Shown: positions 1-6,074, counted from the first letter of the stretch. The stretch is 6,117 bases of DNA from an uncultured beta proteobacterium (GCA_903953145.1 CAJBIL010000252.1:1-6117); one strand, 5' to 3'. Made by a program: numbers and translations. Notes: generated by a model not told the origin, from the letters alone.

Positions 1-227
1 AACAGCCGCCGATGCGCCACCGCCCCCGGACCAAAATCCACCCGCACCGGCCCCGGTGCCTGCGGGCTCAGATCCACCAGCTGGAGGCCGGCATCGCCTA
101 GTTGCAAGGCAAATTCGGTATCGCCGTCCAGCGGCAACTGCAAGCGGTTGGCCCAAAGTAAAGCCGCTGGCGAAAATACAGGCGACAGCGCCTCAACGCG
201 CACCCTGGGCTTTAATTCGCTATCCAC
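1..227 (-). CDS. rsmJ: 16S rRNA (guanine1516-N2)-methyltransferase RsmJ, N-terminal part
   Basis: Partial gene, read leftward and cut by the left edge after about 75 codons. Its translation contains VRVDFGPGAVAHRRL at residues 61-75. This lines up with the RsmJ (YhiQ) family signature of E. coli, (F)VDFVGGAMAHRRKFGGG, at nearly the same distance from the N terminus (about residue 55-60). RsmJ uses S-adenosylmethionine to methylate G1516 of 16S rRNA; the SAM-binding core would lie beyond the window. The reading frame has no ATG before the upstream in-frame stop at 252-254, so the start is taken as GTG at 227. A GTG at codon 9 is an alternative, and neither has a strong Shine-Dalgarno. It diverges from the thiS-thiG-trmB run. 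The assignment rests on one motif plus position in the protein. Confidence 0.82.
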   Translation of the reverse strand, partial: MDSELKPRVRVEALSPVFSPAALLWANRLQLPLDGDTEFALQLGDAGLQLVDLSPQAPGPVRVDFGPGAVAHRRL

Positions 228-233
228 TAGCCC

Positions 234-270
234 GGATGAAACGGGAGTGCGTCAGTAAAAATTTTCATCC
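234..270. repeat. 8-base inverted repeat in the rsmJ/thiS spacer
   Basis: GGATGAAA at 234-241 is matched by its reverse complement TTTCATCC at 263-270, with a 21-base loop. On the leftward strand it lies just upstream of the rsmJ start, so it could form a hairpin in an rsmJ leader or be an operator. A second, weaker inverted pair (GGAGTG 244-249, CACTCC 285-290) overlaps it and would be mutually exclusive. There is no T-run, so a terminator is unlikely. Function is not known and the match may be chance. Confidence 0.35.
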
Positions 271-401
271 CTTGTTGCATCTAACACTCCTGTTTTCACA
301 GCGGATTTTTGTATCGAAGCTGGCGCCATCAGACGCTTGTAATCCAGTTAGCGCTGATCCGTGCTTCCGTTCGATGCGGCGGTCGTATGGTACACCGGCA
401 T

Positions 402-409
402 GATAAAAT
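402..409 (+). promoter_or_regulatory. Putative -10 element for thiS with near-leaderless start
   Basis: GATAAAAT at 402-409 resembles a sigma70 extended -10 box. It ends 9 bases before the thiS ATG at 419, so transcription would begin at or within a few bases of the start codon. No Shine-Dalgarno precedes the ATG, which fits a leaderless or very short-leader mRNA. I found no convincing -35 hexamer at 16-18 bases. The spacer 228-418 shows no TPP riboswitch signature (no CTGAGA...ACCTGATC-like core) on the rightward strand. Confidence 0.5.
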
Positions 410-418
410 CGTCGCCCT

Positions 419-628
419 ATGAACGTGTTGATCAATGGCGAATCCCGCCAATTTCCCGGACTCACCGAGCCACTGACCGTCGCCCTGCTGGTTGCTATGC
501 TGGGCCACACCGGCAAGCGCATCGCCGTCGAACGTAACGGCGAGATCGTGCCGCGCGGCAGCCACAGCTCGGTCGAACTGATCGATGGCGACCGCATCGA
601 GATCGTCGTCGCCGTTGGTGGCGGTTGA
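419..628 (+). CDS. thiS: Thiamin biosynthesis sulfur carrier protein ThiS
   Basis: A 69-residue ubiquitin-like (beta-grasp) protein. ThiF adenylates its C-terminal glycine, the carboxylate becomes a thiocarboxylate, and the sulfur is passed to the thiazole made by ThiG in the cytoplasm. Supporting features are the opening MNVLINGESRQF, the family's usual start, the internal ERNGEIVPR segment (residues 38-46), the DGDRIEIV stretch near 57-64, and the essential C-terminal diglycine (VGGG, with the stop directly after). Length is typical of the family (about 65-70). thiG follows after 61 bases. There is no Shine-Dalgarno, but a -10-like box sits just upstream. No thiF, thiC, thiE or thiO is seen here, so the rest of the pathway must lie elsewhere. 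Confidence 0.94.
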   Translation: MNVLINGESRQFPGLTEPLTVALLVAMLGHTGKRIAVERNGEIVPRGSHSSVELIDGDRIEIVVAVGGG

Positions 629-689
629 AGGTGAGGGTGAAGTTGACGGTGAGTTCGAGCCTGACTGGCCAGATTGCAAAGAAAATATC

Positions 690-1502
690 ATGACCCAAAA
701 AAAATACGATACCTGCGATACACATAGCCTGACCATCAACGGCAAGACCTATCGCTCCCGTCTTCTGGTCGGCACCGGGAAATACAAGGATTTTGCTGAA
801 ACACGTGCGGCAATTGACGCCTCGGGCGCCGAGATTGTCACCGTTGCCATCCGGCGGATGAACATCGGCCAGAACGCCGGTGAGCCGAACCTGCTCGACG
901 TGTTGCCGCCTGCACAATTTACGATTCTGCCCAATACCGCCGGCTGCTACACGGCAGACGACGCAGTGCGCACGCTGCGCCTGGCGCGTGAGCTACTCGA
1001 CGGCCACGCGCTATGCAAACTCGAAGTGCTCGGCGATCCGTCCAATCTCTTTCCAAACATGCCGGAAACCCTGAAAGCGGCTGCAACGCTGGTCAAAGAA
1101 GGTTTTGAAGTGATGGTGTACTGCGCCGACGACCCGATCCAGGCCAAAATGCTTGAAGAAATCGGCTGTGTCGCGATCATGCCGCTGGCCTCATTGATTG
1201 GCTCCGGCATGGGTATCGTCAACCCGTGGAACCTGCGGCTGATCATCGACAACGCCAAGGTACCCGTCCTCGTCGATGCTGGCGTTGGCACGGCTTCCGA
1301 TGCGGCGATTGCGATGGAACTCGGCTGCGACGGCGTACTGATGAACACCGCCATCGCGCATGCACAGCAGCCGGTACTGATGGCCAGCGCGATGCAGAAA
1401 GCGGTTGAAGCCGGGCGCGAAGCCTTCCTCGCCGGGCGCATGCCGCGCAAGTTTTACTCGGCCGATCCTTCCTCGCCGACCAGCGGCCTGATTGGTTCCT
1501 GA
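690..1502 (+). CDS. thiG: Thiazole synthase ThiG
   Basis: A TIM-barrel enzyme of 270 residues that condenses 1-deoxy-D-xylulose 5-phosphate, dehydroglycine (or iminoacetate) and ThiS-thiocarboxylate sulfur into the thiazole phosphate moiety of thiamin. The signature RSRLLVGTGKY is at residues 22-32 and RMNIGQNAGEPNLLDVLP at 56-73. The Schiff-base lysine lies in CKLEVLGD (K110), and phosphate-loop glycines in GSGMG (171-175) and DAGVGTASDAA (196-206). The end, RKFYSADPSSPTSGLIGS, is typical. I chose ATG 690 because family homology begins there. The frame stays open upstream to an ATG at 585, but that start lies inside thiS in another frame and would add an acidic tail. The ribosome binding site is weak (AAAGAA at 678-683). 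trmB follows 2 bases after the stop. Confidence 0.97.
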   Translation: MTQKKYDTCDTHSLTINGKTYRSRLLVGTGKYKDFAETRAAIDASGAEIVTVAIRRMNIGQNAGEPNLLDVLPPAQFTILPNTAGCYTADDAVRTLRLARELLDGHALCKLEVLGDPSNLFPNMPETLKAAATLVKEGFEVMVYCADDPIQAKMLEEIGCVAIMPLASLIGSGMGIVNPWNLRLIIDNAKVPVLVDAGVGTASDAAIAMELGCDGVLMNTAIAHAQQPVLMASAMQKAVEAGREAFLAGRMPRKFYSADPSSPTSGLIGS

Positions 1503-1504
1503 GC

Positions 1505-2245
1505 ATGAATGTGCCGTCTGAACAGCCCCCGCAACCGGCAGACACCCCGGAAAACGTCTACACCGCCGGGCGCGCCGGCCACATCCGCAGCTTTGTTCTG
1601 CGGCAGGGCCGCGTCTCCAATGCGCAGCAGCGTTACCACGATGAAATGATGGAGAAAATCGGCGTCCCTTACGTCGCCGCGCCGCATAATCTTGAGACGG
1701 TGTTTGGTCGCAGCGCCGACCGCGCACCAAAAATCCTCGAAATCGGCTTTGGCATGGGCGAAACCTCGGCCGCGATTGCTGCGGCCAATCCGCAAAACGA
1801 CTATCTCGGCGTCGAAGTGCATACGCCGGGCGTCGGCAGCCTGTGCAAGCTGATCGCTGAAGGCGGCTTGACCAATCAGCGCATCGTCCAGCACGACGCA
1901 GTCGAAGTGCTGCGCGACATGATCGTGCCCGGCGCGCTCTCCGGCGTGCATATTTTCTTTGCTGATCCATGGCCGAAAGCGCGCCATCACAAGCGGCGCC
2001 TGGTTCAGCCACCGCTTGTCGCGCTGCTCGCCAGCCGCCTCAAGCCGGGTGGCTATATTCATTGCGCGACGGACTGGGAAAACTACGCCGAGCAAATGCT
2101 CGCTGTGCTCTCCGCCGAACCCCTGCTCGAAAATACCGCCACCGGTTACGCACCACGCCCCGACTACCGCCCGCTGACCAAGTTCGAGCAACGCGGGCTA
2201 CGCCTCGGGCATGGCGTCTGGGATCTGGTGTTCCGTAAAAAATAG
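1505..2245 (+). CDS. trmB: tRNA (guanine-N7-)-methyltransferase TrmB
   Basis: A 246-residue class I SAM-dependent methyltransferase that makes 7-methylguanosine at position 46 in the variable loop of many tRNAs. The SAM-binding loop LEIGFGMGE is at residues 78-86, with the acidic end of the next strand in YLGVEVH (100-106). The catalytic/tRNA-contact motif FADPWPKARHHKRR is at 152-165, and the family C-terminal signature RPLTKFEQRGLRLGHGVWDL at 222-241. Length is usual for proteobacterial TrmB, including a basic N-terminal tail with the typical IRSFVLRQGR (27-36). The ATG lies 2 bases after the thiG stop, so translation is probably coupled and the gene co-transcribed with thiS-thiG. It converges on tonB with only 13 bases between the stops. 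Confidence 0.98.
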   Translation: MNVPSEQPPQPADTPENVYTAGRAGHIRSFVLRQGRVSNAQQRYHDEMMEKIGVPYVAAPHNLETVFGRSADRAPKILEIGFGMGETSAAIAAANPQNDYLGVEVHTPGVGSLCKLIAEGGLTNQRIVQHDAVEVLRDMIVPGALSGVHIFFADPWPKARHHKRRLVQPPLVALLASRLKPGGYIHCATDWENYAEQMLAVLSAEPLLENTATGYAPRPDYRPLTKFEQRGLRLGHGVWDLVFRKK

Positions 2246-2258
2246 CCGGCGCAGGAAA

Positions 2259-2810
2259 TCAGGGCAGCAGCCTGAACGTGTAGTCGAGCGGCAGTTCGCG
2301 CACGGTCGAACCGGGCAGTTTCTGGATCGCCCAACCGCCTTTTGCGGCAGCATTATCGAGGACAGGATGACCGCTACTGGCGATCACCTGCACATCTTCG
2401 ATCGTACCGTCGCCAGCAAGGATGAGCAGCAGACGTACCGTGCCTTCAATACCGCGCACGCGAGCAGCTTCCGGGTAGAAAACATAGGCCGAGAGTTTTC
2501 TTTGCGCGGCCTGTACTTCGTGCTTGATGCCTGGCCGGGGCCGGGCCGCTGGTTTTTGCGGAGCAGGCGGCACGCTTGGAGGCGTGACTACCTTCGGGGC
2601 GTCAGTGCTATCCAGCGTATTTTTGAGCAGCGGCTCGGGTTCGGGCGCCGGCTTTAACGGCAGGCGTAAAGTGGCCTGCAACGCCGTTGGCGGGGTGCGG
2701 GCAGGCAATCGCCTGAGTGCATCCGGGAGCAGCAAGCCGCCGTGCAGGGCAAGCGAAAGCGCAATGGCAGCAGGCAGGGAAAGTGAAGGAAGAGAAATTC
2801 GGCGCGGCAT
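2259..2810 (-). CDS. tonB: TonB-family energy transducer
   Basis: A 183-residue inner-membrane protein anchored by one N-terminal helix and spanning the periplasm. In this family it transfers proton-motive energy from ExbB/ExbD to outer-membrane receptors for siderophores, heme or cobalamin. From the N terminus I see a basic start MPRR, one membrane segment at about 12-28 with S19 and H23 spaced as the conserved SxxxH pair of TonB anchors, a proline-rich spacer at about 38-95, and a C-terminal TonB domain at about 105-183 (YPEAARVRGIEGTVRL at 112-127, ASSGHPVLDNAA at 144-155). I chose ATG 2810. An in-frame ATG at 2927 would put 39 extra residues before the anchor and run through the ankyrin gene's promoter. 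No exbB or exbD is adjacent, so it may be one of several TonBs. The substrate is not deducible. Confidence 0.88.
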   Translation of the reverse strand: MPRRISLPSLSLPAAIALSLALHGGLLLPDALRRLPARTPPTALQATLRLPLKPAPEPEPLLKNTLDSTDAPKVVTPPSVPPAPQKPAARPRPGIKHEVQAAQRKLSAYVFYPEAARVRGIEGTVRLLLILAGDGTIEDVQVIASSGHPVLDNAAAKGGWAIQKLPGSTVRELPLDYTFRLLP

Positions 2811-2819
2811 GAGCGCGCT

Positions 2820-2825
2820 ATTGTG
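2820..2825 (-). promoter_or_regulatory. Possible -10 box for tonB
   Basis: On the leftward strand CACAAT (2825 to 2820) matches 4 of 6 bases of TATAAT and ends 9 bases before the tonB ATG at 2810, the same short spacing seen for thiS. No good -35 is visible, and no Shine-Dalgarno precedes the ATG. I see no Fur-box-like palindrome. This is a weak call. Confidence 0.3.
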
Positions 2826-2867
2826 CAACAAAACCGGGTAAAGCACCCGCGACGGTATTGTGGTGGC

Positions 2868-2893
2868 GTCGTGGAGAAGTCGTGATTGTCGTG
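2868..2893 (+). repeat. Three GTCGTG copies upstream of the ankyrin gene
   Basis: GTCGTG occurs at 2868-2873, 2879-2884 and 2888-2893, with start-to-start spacings of 11 and 9 bases, about one helical turn each. The last copy overlaps the proposed -35 of the ankyrin gene promoter. The layout could suit a regulator binding one face of the DNA, but the hexamers are short and this is inference. Confidence 0.35.
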
Positions 2894-2914
2894 AGTGAAT
2901 CGATGCAGGATAAA
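2886..2914 (+). promoter_or_regulatory. Sigma70-like promoter for the ankyrin-repeat gene
   Basis: TTGTCG at 2886-2891 and GATAAA at 2909-2914 are separated by exactly 17 bases. Each matches its consensus (TTGACA, TATAAT) at 4 of 6 positions. The predicted transcription start near 2920 gives a leader of about 18 bases that still contains the Shine-Dalgarno at 2926-2930. Confidence 0.5.
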
Positions 2915-2925
2915 GACAAAGAAAC

Positions 2926-2930
2926 AAAGG
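2926..2930 (+). promoter_or_regulatory. Shine-Dalgarno deciding a GTG start
   Basis: AAAGG at 2926-2930 lies 7 bases before GTG 2938, a good distance. It supports the GTG as the start of the ankyrin gene; the next in-frame ATG is codon 71, far inside the repeats and beyond the signal peptide. Confidence 0.6.
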
Positions 2931-2937
2931 TCAGCCA

Positions 2938-4092
2938 GTGAATGCGATTATCAAGAAATTATTGCGCGGCGCCCTGCTGGCGCTGTGGCTCATCCTCGGC
3001 TCGGTGGCCCCGGCAGCCTTTGCCGCCGCGCCTGACCCGGTCGAGTTTGGCCTGACGGTTGAACGCGGCGATCTGCGTACCGTCACGCGCTGGCTCGACG
3101 AGGGGCTGGACGTCGAATATCAGGCGGCCGAGACGGGCACCGGCCTGATGGTTGCAGCCTGGAATGGCAATATCGCGATGATGGCGCTGTTTGTTGAACG
3201 TGGCGCCAATCCCCGGCGTGCCAACCGCAACGGCGAGCAACCGGTGCAACTGGCCGCCTGGAACGGCCACGAAGCGGCGGTCACCTGGCTGCTGGAGCGC
3301 GGCGGCGTGCTGAACCGCGCCGGCAACAACTGGGGCGCGCTGCATTACGCGGTATTTAACGGCCACGACAAACTGGCGCGCGAGTTGATCGCGCGCGGTG
3401 CCGAAGTCAATGCCCGCTCGCCAAATGGCTCAACGCCGCTGATGCTGGCCGCGCGCGAAGGCCGCGAGGATTTGACCAAAGTGCTGCTGGAGTCCGGCGC
3501 TGATCCGAAGTCGAAAAATGACTGGGGCGACAACGCGCTGACGCTGGCCATGCGCTACGACCACTACCGGCTGGGCAAAATGATCTCGACGCCCGAGGAA
3601 TTTGCGATTGCCGTGAAAGCGCCGAAGGAAAGCTTCGGCGAGGTAAGCCGCTCGGCCAGCGCGCCGAGTGAGATCGATGAAATCCTGCGCCAGATGCGCG
3701 CCGCTGAAGCCGAAGGCCGCCCGACGGATGCGCTGCGCAAGCAACTGATGGCCGCCGTGGAAGCCATCAAGCGCAGCAGCACGCCATCGGCACAAGCTGC
3801 CCGCCGCCCGGCGCCACGGCCCTATCAGCCCAAATCCATCGTGATCACCGCCCGGCGCGGCCAGGCCGGTGCCGAACGCGCCGAAGTGATGATCGACGGC
3901 AAGGTGCAAACCAAGCCGGCAGCGAGTGCCACTGGCCAGCCTGCCATCCAGATCACCCAGACCAAACCCGCGACTTCGCCGGCACAGATTTCGGATCTGG
4001 TACGGCAAATACGCCTGATCGAAGCCCAGGGTGGCAACGCCGAAGATTTGAAGCGGCAGCTTTATGACGCGGTCGAGGGGCTGAAGAAATAG
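2938..4092 (+). CDS. Exported ankyrin-repeat protein with a duplicated C-terminal helical motif
   Basis: A 384-residue protein, probably exported and soluble in the periplasm. A Sec-type signal peptide covers residues 1 to about 29 (basic KKLLR, hydrophobic core, AFA cleavage motif). About five ankyrin repeats follow: a degenerate capping unit near 36-63, then roughly 67-96, 99-129, 131-161 and 164-194, with a partial cap to about 215. Ankyrin repeats bind other proteins. The rest has no fold I recognise: helix 245-279 (IDEILRQMRAAEAEG start), a basic proline-rich linker about 280-345 that includes PKSIVITARRG, and a second helix 350-384 clearly related to the first. The protein ends with the second copy. 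Start is GTG with a Shine-Dalgarno at 2926-2930. It diverges from tonB, and hemW converges on it from the right. The partner and role are unknown; a regulatory or protective scaffold in the periplasm is only a guess. Confidence 0.88.
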   Translation: MNAIIKKLLRGALLALWLILGSVAPAAFAAAPDPVEFGLTVERGDLRTVTRWLDEGLDVEYQAAETGTGLMVAAWNGNIAMMALFVERGANPRRANRNGEQPVQLAAWNGHEAAVTWLLERGGVLNRAGNNWGALHYAVFNGHDKLARELIARGAEVNARSPNGSTPLMLAAREGREDLTKVLLESGADPKSKNDWGDNALTLAMRYDHYRLGKMISTPEEFAIAVKAPKESFGEVSRSASAPSEIDEILRQMRAAEAEGRPTDALRKQLMAAVEAIKRSSTPSAQAARRPAPRPYQPKSIVITARRGQAGAERAEVMIDGKVQTKPAASATGQPAIQITQTKPATSPAQISDLVRQIRLIEAQGGNAEDLKRQLYDAVEGLKK

Positions 4093-4095
4093 CAG

Positions 4096-4129
4096 CTTGC
4101 CTGATTGATCGACTTGCCTGATTTGCCTG
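4096..4129 (+). repeat. Short tandem repeat, 17-base period
   Basis: CTTGCCTGATT occurs at 4096-4106 and again at 4113-4123, a 17-base period, followed by a partial copy TTTGCCTG at 4122-4129. It starts 3 bases after the ankyrin gene stop. It may be a slippage relic or a binding site. No hairpin with a T-run is present, so I do not call it a terminator. Confidence 0.6.
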
Positions 4130-4146
4130 CAACCCGCATGGATAAA

Positions 4147-4217
4147 CGATCTAGCAGCACTAACCTCTGAAGACTGGCGTATTCATTGGCTTACCGTCAA
4201 GTCGATGCGCTAGATCG
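4147..4217. repeat. 9-base inverted repeat between the ankyrin gene and hemW
   Basis: CGATCTAGC at 4147-4155 is the exact reverse complement of GCTAGATCG at 4209-4217, with 53 bases between. Both arms contain CTAG, a tetramer usually rare in proteobacterial genomes. It lies in the spacer where the two genes converge. The loop is long for an intrinsic terminator and no T-run follows, so its function is unclear and chance is possible. The rest of 4130-4242 shows no gene. Confidence 0.4.
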
Positions 4218-4242
4218 CCATCTGGCGCGCCTTGCAGCGATG

Positions 4243-5487
4243 TCAGTTGCGCTCAACCAGAAAGCGCTCAAGCAGCCGATTGAGGAAGCGTCGCCCCTGA
4301 TCGCTGGGCGCGATGTGTTGCAGATGGCGTTCGATCAGGCCGTCTTGCACCGCCTGGCGCAATTCGGACTCGATGCTGATCAACGGCAGTGACGTCCGCG
4401 TTTCGAACAGCGCGGCGTCAAAGCCCTGATTGAGGCGCAGCGCGTTCATCATGAATTCGAAGGGCAACTCGCTGGCGGCCACCGCAAATTCTTCGTGAAC
4501 CGGCTGCCCGGCGGCGACTTGTGCCAGATACTGCTTGGGCTGCTTCCAGCGCATCTGGCGGCGCACCTCCCACTGGCCGCGATCATGCAACGTCAGCTTG
4601 CCGTGTGCGCCGGCGCCAATCCCGAGGTAATCGCCGAACTGCCAGTAGTTGAGGTTGTGCGCGCACGGGTGGCCGGGCTTGGCGAAAGCCGAGGTTTCGT
4701 AATGCGTGTAGCCGTTAGCGGCGAGTTTCGCCTCGATGGCGTCCTGCATGTCGGCGCAAAGATCGCTCTCCGGCAAGACGGGCGGCGCGGCGGCGAAGGC
4801 GGTGTTCGGTTCGAGCGTCAGCTGATAGCAGGAGAGGTGCGGCGGATCGAAGGCGAGCGCGCTGTCGACATCGCTCAGCGCCTCGGCCAGCGTTTGTCCG
4901 GGCAGCCCGTACATCAGATCGAGGTTGAAGTTATCGAAGTGCGCGGCGGCAATTTCAATCGCACGCCGGGCCTGCGTGTCGTCGTGGATTCGGCCGAGCG
5001 CCTTGAGGTGCGCCGGGTTGAAGCTCTGGATACCCAGCGAGAGGCGATTGACACCGGCGGCACGGAAGGCGGCAAACTTCCCGGCTTCGACTGTGCCGGG
5101 ATTGGCTTCCAGTGTAATTTCGGCATTCGGCAACAAAGGCAGGCGCGAGCGGATAGCCGTCAACAGCGCGTCGAGCGCTTCGCCCGACAGCAGGCTGGGC
5201 GTGCCGCCACCAAAAAACACGCTGCCCACGCGGCGCCCCCAGACCAGCGGCAGCGCCGACTCAAGATCAGCAATCAAGGCGGCGACGTATTCCTTTTCGG
5301 GAATCCCGCCCCGCATCTCGTGCGAGTTGAAGTCGCAGTAGGGGCATTTCTGCACGCACCACGGGATATGTACATACAGCGAGAGCGGCAAGGCGTTACG
5401 GAAGTTTAGCGCAGCGCCCCCGGCATTTTTTGCCGGCTGCCCGTGCGCCACAATCGGGATGATCCGGCTGCTTTTCTGCCCGCTCAT
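4243..5487 (-). CDS. hemW: Radical SAM heme chaperone HemW
   Basis: A 414-residue member of the HemN-like radical SAM family, often misannotated as oxygen-independent coproporphyrinogen III oxidase. HemW proteins bind heme and insert it into target enzymes. The 4Fe-4S cluster cysteines are C44, C48 and C51 in CVQKCPYCDF. The SAM-binding GGGTPS is at residues 93-98, NRLSLGIQSF at 147-156, and LDLMYGLPGQT at 189-199. The HNxxYW motif at 277-282 is typical of HemW and its C-terminal domain follows. True HemN has an extra cysteine in CxxxCxxCxC; here the residue after CD is F, which argues for HemW. The ATG overlaps the rdgB stop by one base (ATGA). About 33 residues precede the conserved LSLYVHIPWC, a longer leader than in E. 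coli HemW. Confidence 0.96.
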   Translation of the reverse strand: MSGQKSSRIIPIVAHGQPAKNAGGAALNFRNALPLSLYVHIPWCVQKCPYCDFNSHEMRGGIPEKEYVAALIADLESALPLVWGRRVGSVFFGGGTPSLLSGEALDALLTAIRSRLPLLPNAEITLEANPGTVEAGKFAAFRAAGVNRLSLGIQSFNPAHLKALGRIHDDTQARRAIEIAAAHFDNFNLDLMYGLPGQTLAEALSDVDSALAFDPPHLSCYQLTLEPNTAFAAAPPVLPESDLCADMQDAIEAKLAANGYTHYETSAFAKPGHPCAHNLNYWQFGDYLGIGAGAHGKLTLHDRGQWEVRRQMRWKQPKQYLAQVAAGQPVHEEFAVAASELPFEFMMNALRLNQGFDAALFETRTSLPLISIESELRQAVQDGLIERHLQHIAPSDQGRRFLNRLLERFLVERN

Positions 5488-6074
5488 CAGGGGCGTGCTT
5501 GCAGGCGTTCAAGCAGCCGGGCCAACGCCTGGCCGCGATGCGAGCGGCGGTTCTTCTCGGCGGCATCCATTTCAGCGGCAGTCTGCCCGACCTCGCGAAT
5601 GTAGAACAACGGGTCGTAACCAAACCCCGCATCGCCCCGCGCAGCAGGGAGAATTTCACCATGCCATTCGCCTTCGGCGATGATCGGCTGCGGGTCGTCG
5701 GCGTGCCGCACGAAAACGATCAGTGAAACAAAGTGCGCCGCGCGATTGCTTTGCCCGGCCAGTGCGGCAAGCAATCTTTCGTTGTTGCGCGCATCGGATT
5801 TCGGCTCTCCCGCATAGCGCGCAGACTGCACGCCGGGCATTCCGCCCAGCGCCGCCACACAGAGGCCGGAATCATCGGCCAGCGCCGGCAGGCCGGTTAC
5901 CTGTGCCGCGTGCCGGGCCTTGGCCAGCGCGTTTTCGACGAAGGTGCAATGCGGCTCTTCGGCTTCAGTCACACCCAGTTCGCCCTGCGGGATCAGCGCC
6001 CAGCCATGCGGCGTCAGGATTTCACGCAGTTCCTTGAGCTTTTTGGCGTTGTTCGAGGCGAGAACGAGCTTCAT
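5487..6074 (-). CDS. rdgB: XTP/dITP pyrophosphatase RdgB (non-canonical purine NTPase)
   Basis: A 195-residue Ham1/RdgB-family enzyme that hydrolyses ITP, dITP and XTP to the monophosphate plus pyrophosphate, cleansing nucleotide pools of deaminated purines. The opening MKLVLASNNAKKLKEL holds the substrate-binding SNN..K. Catalytic acidic residues lie in ALADDSGL (64-71), followed by GGMPGVQSARYAG at 77-89. GFGYDPLF is at 150-157, and the base-recognition SHR at 178-180 in KNRRSHRGQAL. Length is normal. Its ATG overlaps the upstream rph stop (ATGA), and its stop overlaps the hemW start in the same way, so the three are likely one translationally coupled operon. No strong Shine-Dalgarno is seen for either overlap, in keeping with reinitiation. 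Confidence 0.98.
   Translation of the reverse strand: MKLVLASNNAKKLKELREILTPHGWALIPQGELGVTEAEEPHCTFVENALAKARHAAQVTGLPALADDSGLCVAALGGMPGVQSARYAGEPKSDARNNERLLAALAGQSNRAAHFVSLIVFVRHADDPQPIIAEGEWHGEILPAARGDAGFGYDPLFYIREVGQTAAEMDAAEKNRRSHRGQALARLLERLQARP

Noticed and set aside
56..403. Rightward frame of 115 codons at the left end
   Set aside because: It spans the divergent rsmJ start and the spacer, with no recognisable feature; the leftward RsmJ motif explains 1-227.
228..418. TPP riboswitch ahead of thiS
   Set aside because: None of the conserved core segments can be found by eye in the expected order.
1191..2191. Long leftward open frames (273 and 245 codons) opposite thiG and trmB
   Set aside because: Arg/Ala/Cys-rich or featureless translations that shadow well-recognised genes in a GC-rich genome.
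2246..2258. Intrinsic terminator between trmB and tonB
   Set aside because: Only 13 bases separate the stops, and no GC hairpin followed by a T-run is seen.
2584..2699. Possible mobile or repeat origin of the proline-rich part of tonB
   Set aside because: Low-complexity proline-rich spacers are normal in TonB proteins.
2811..2927. 39-residue N-terminal extension of TonB from ATG 2927
   Set aside because: TonB anchors sit close to the N terminus; the extension would run over the ankyrin gene's promoter, and the MPRR start at 2810 fits the family.
3430..4008. Leftward frame of 192 codons opposite the ankyrin gene
   Set aside because: The opposite strand encodes clear ankyrin repeats and a signal peptide; this frame shows no motif.
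4214..4231. Small hairpin CGCC-ATCT-GGCG near the hemW end
   Set aside because: A stem of only 4 base pairs and no T-run in either direction.
4495..5409. Long rightward open frame of 304 codons opposite hemW
   Set aside because: It is the antisense of hemW, whose strand carries all radical SAM motifs; the rightward translation has no family features.
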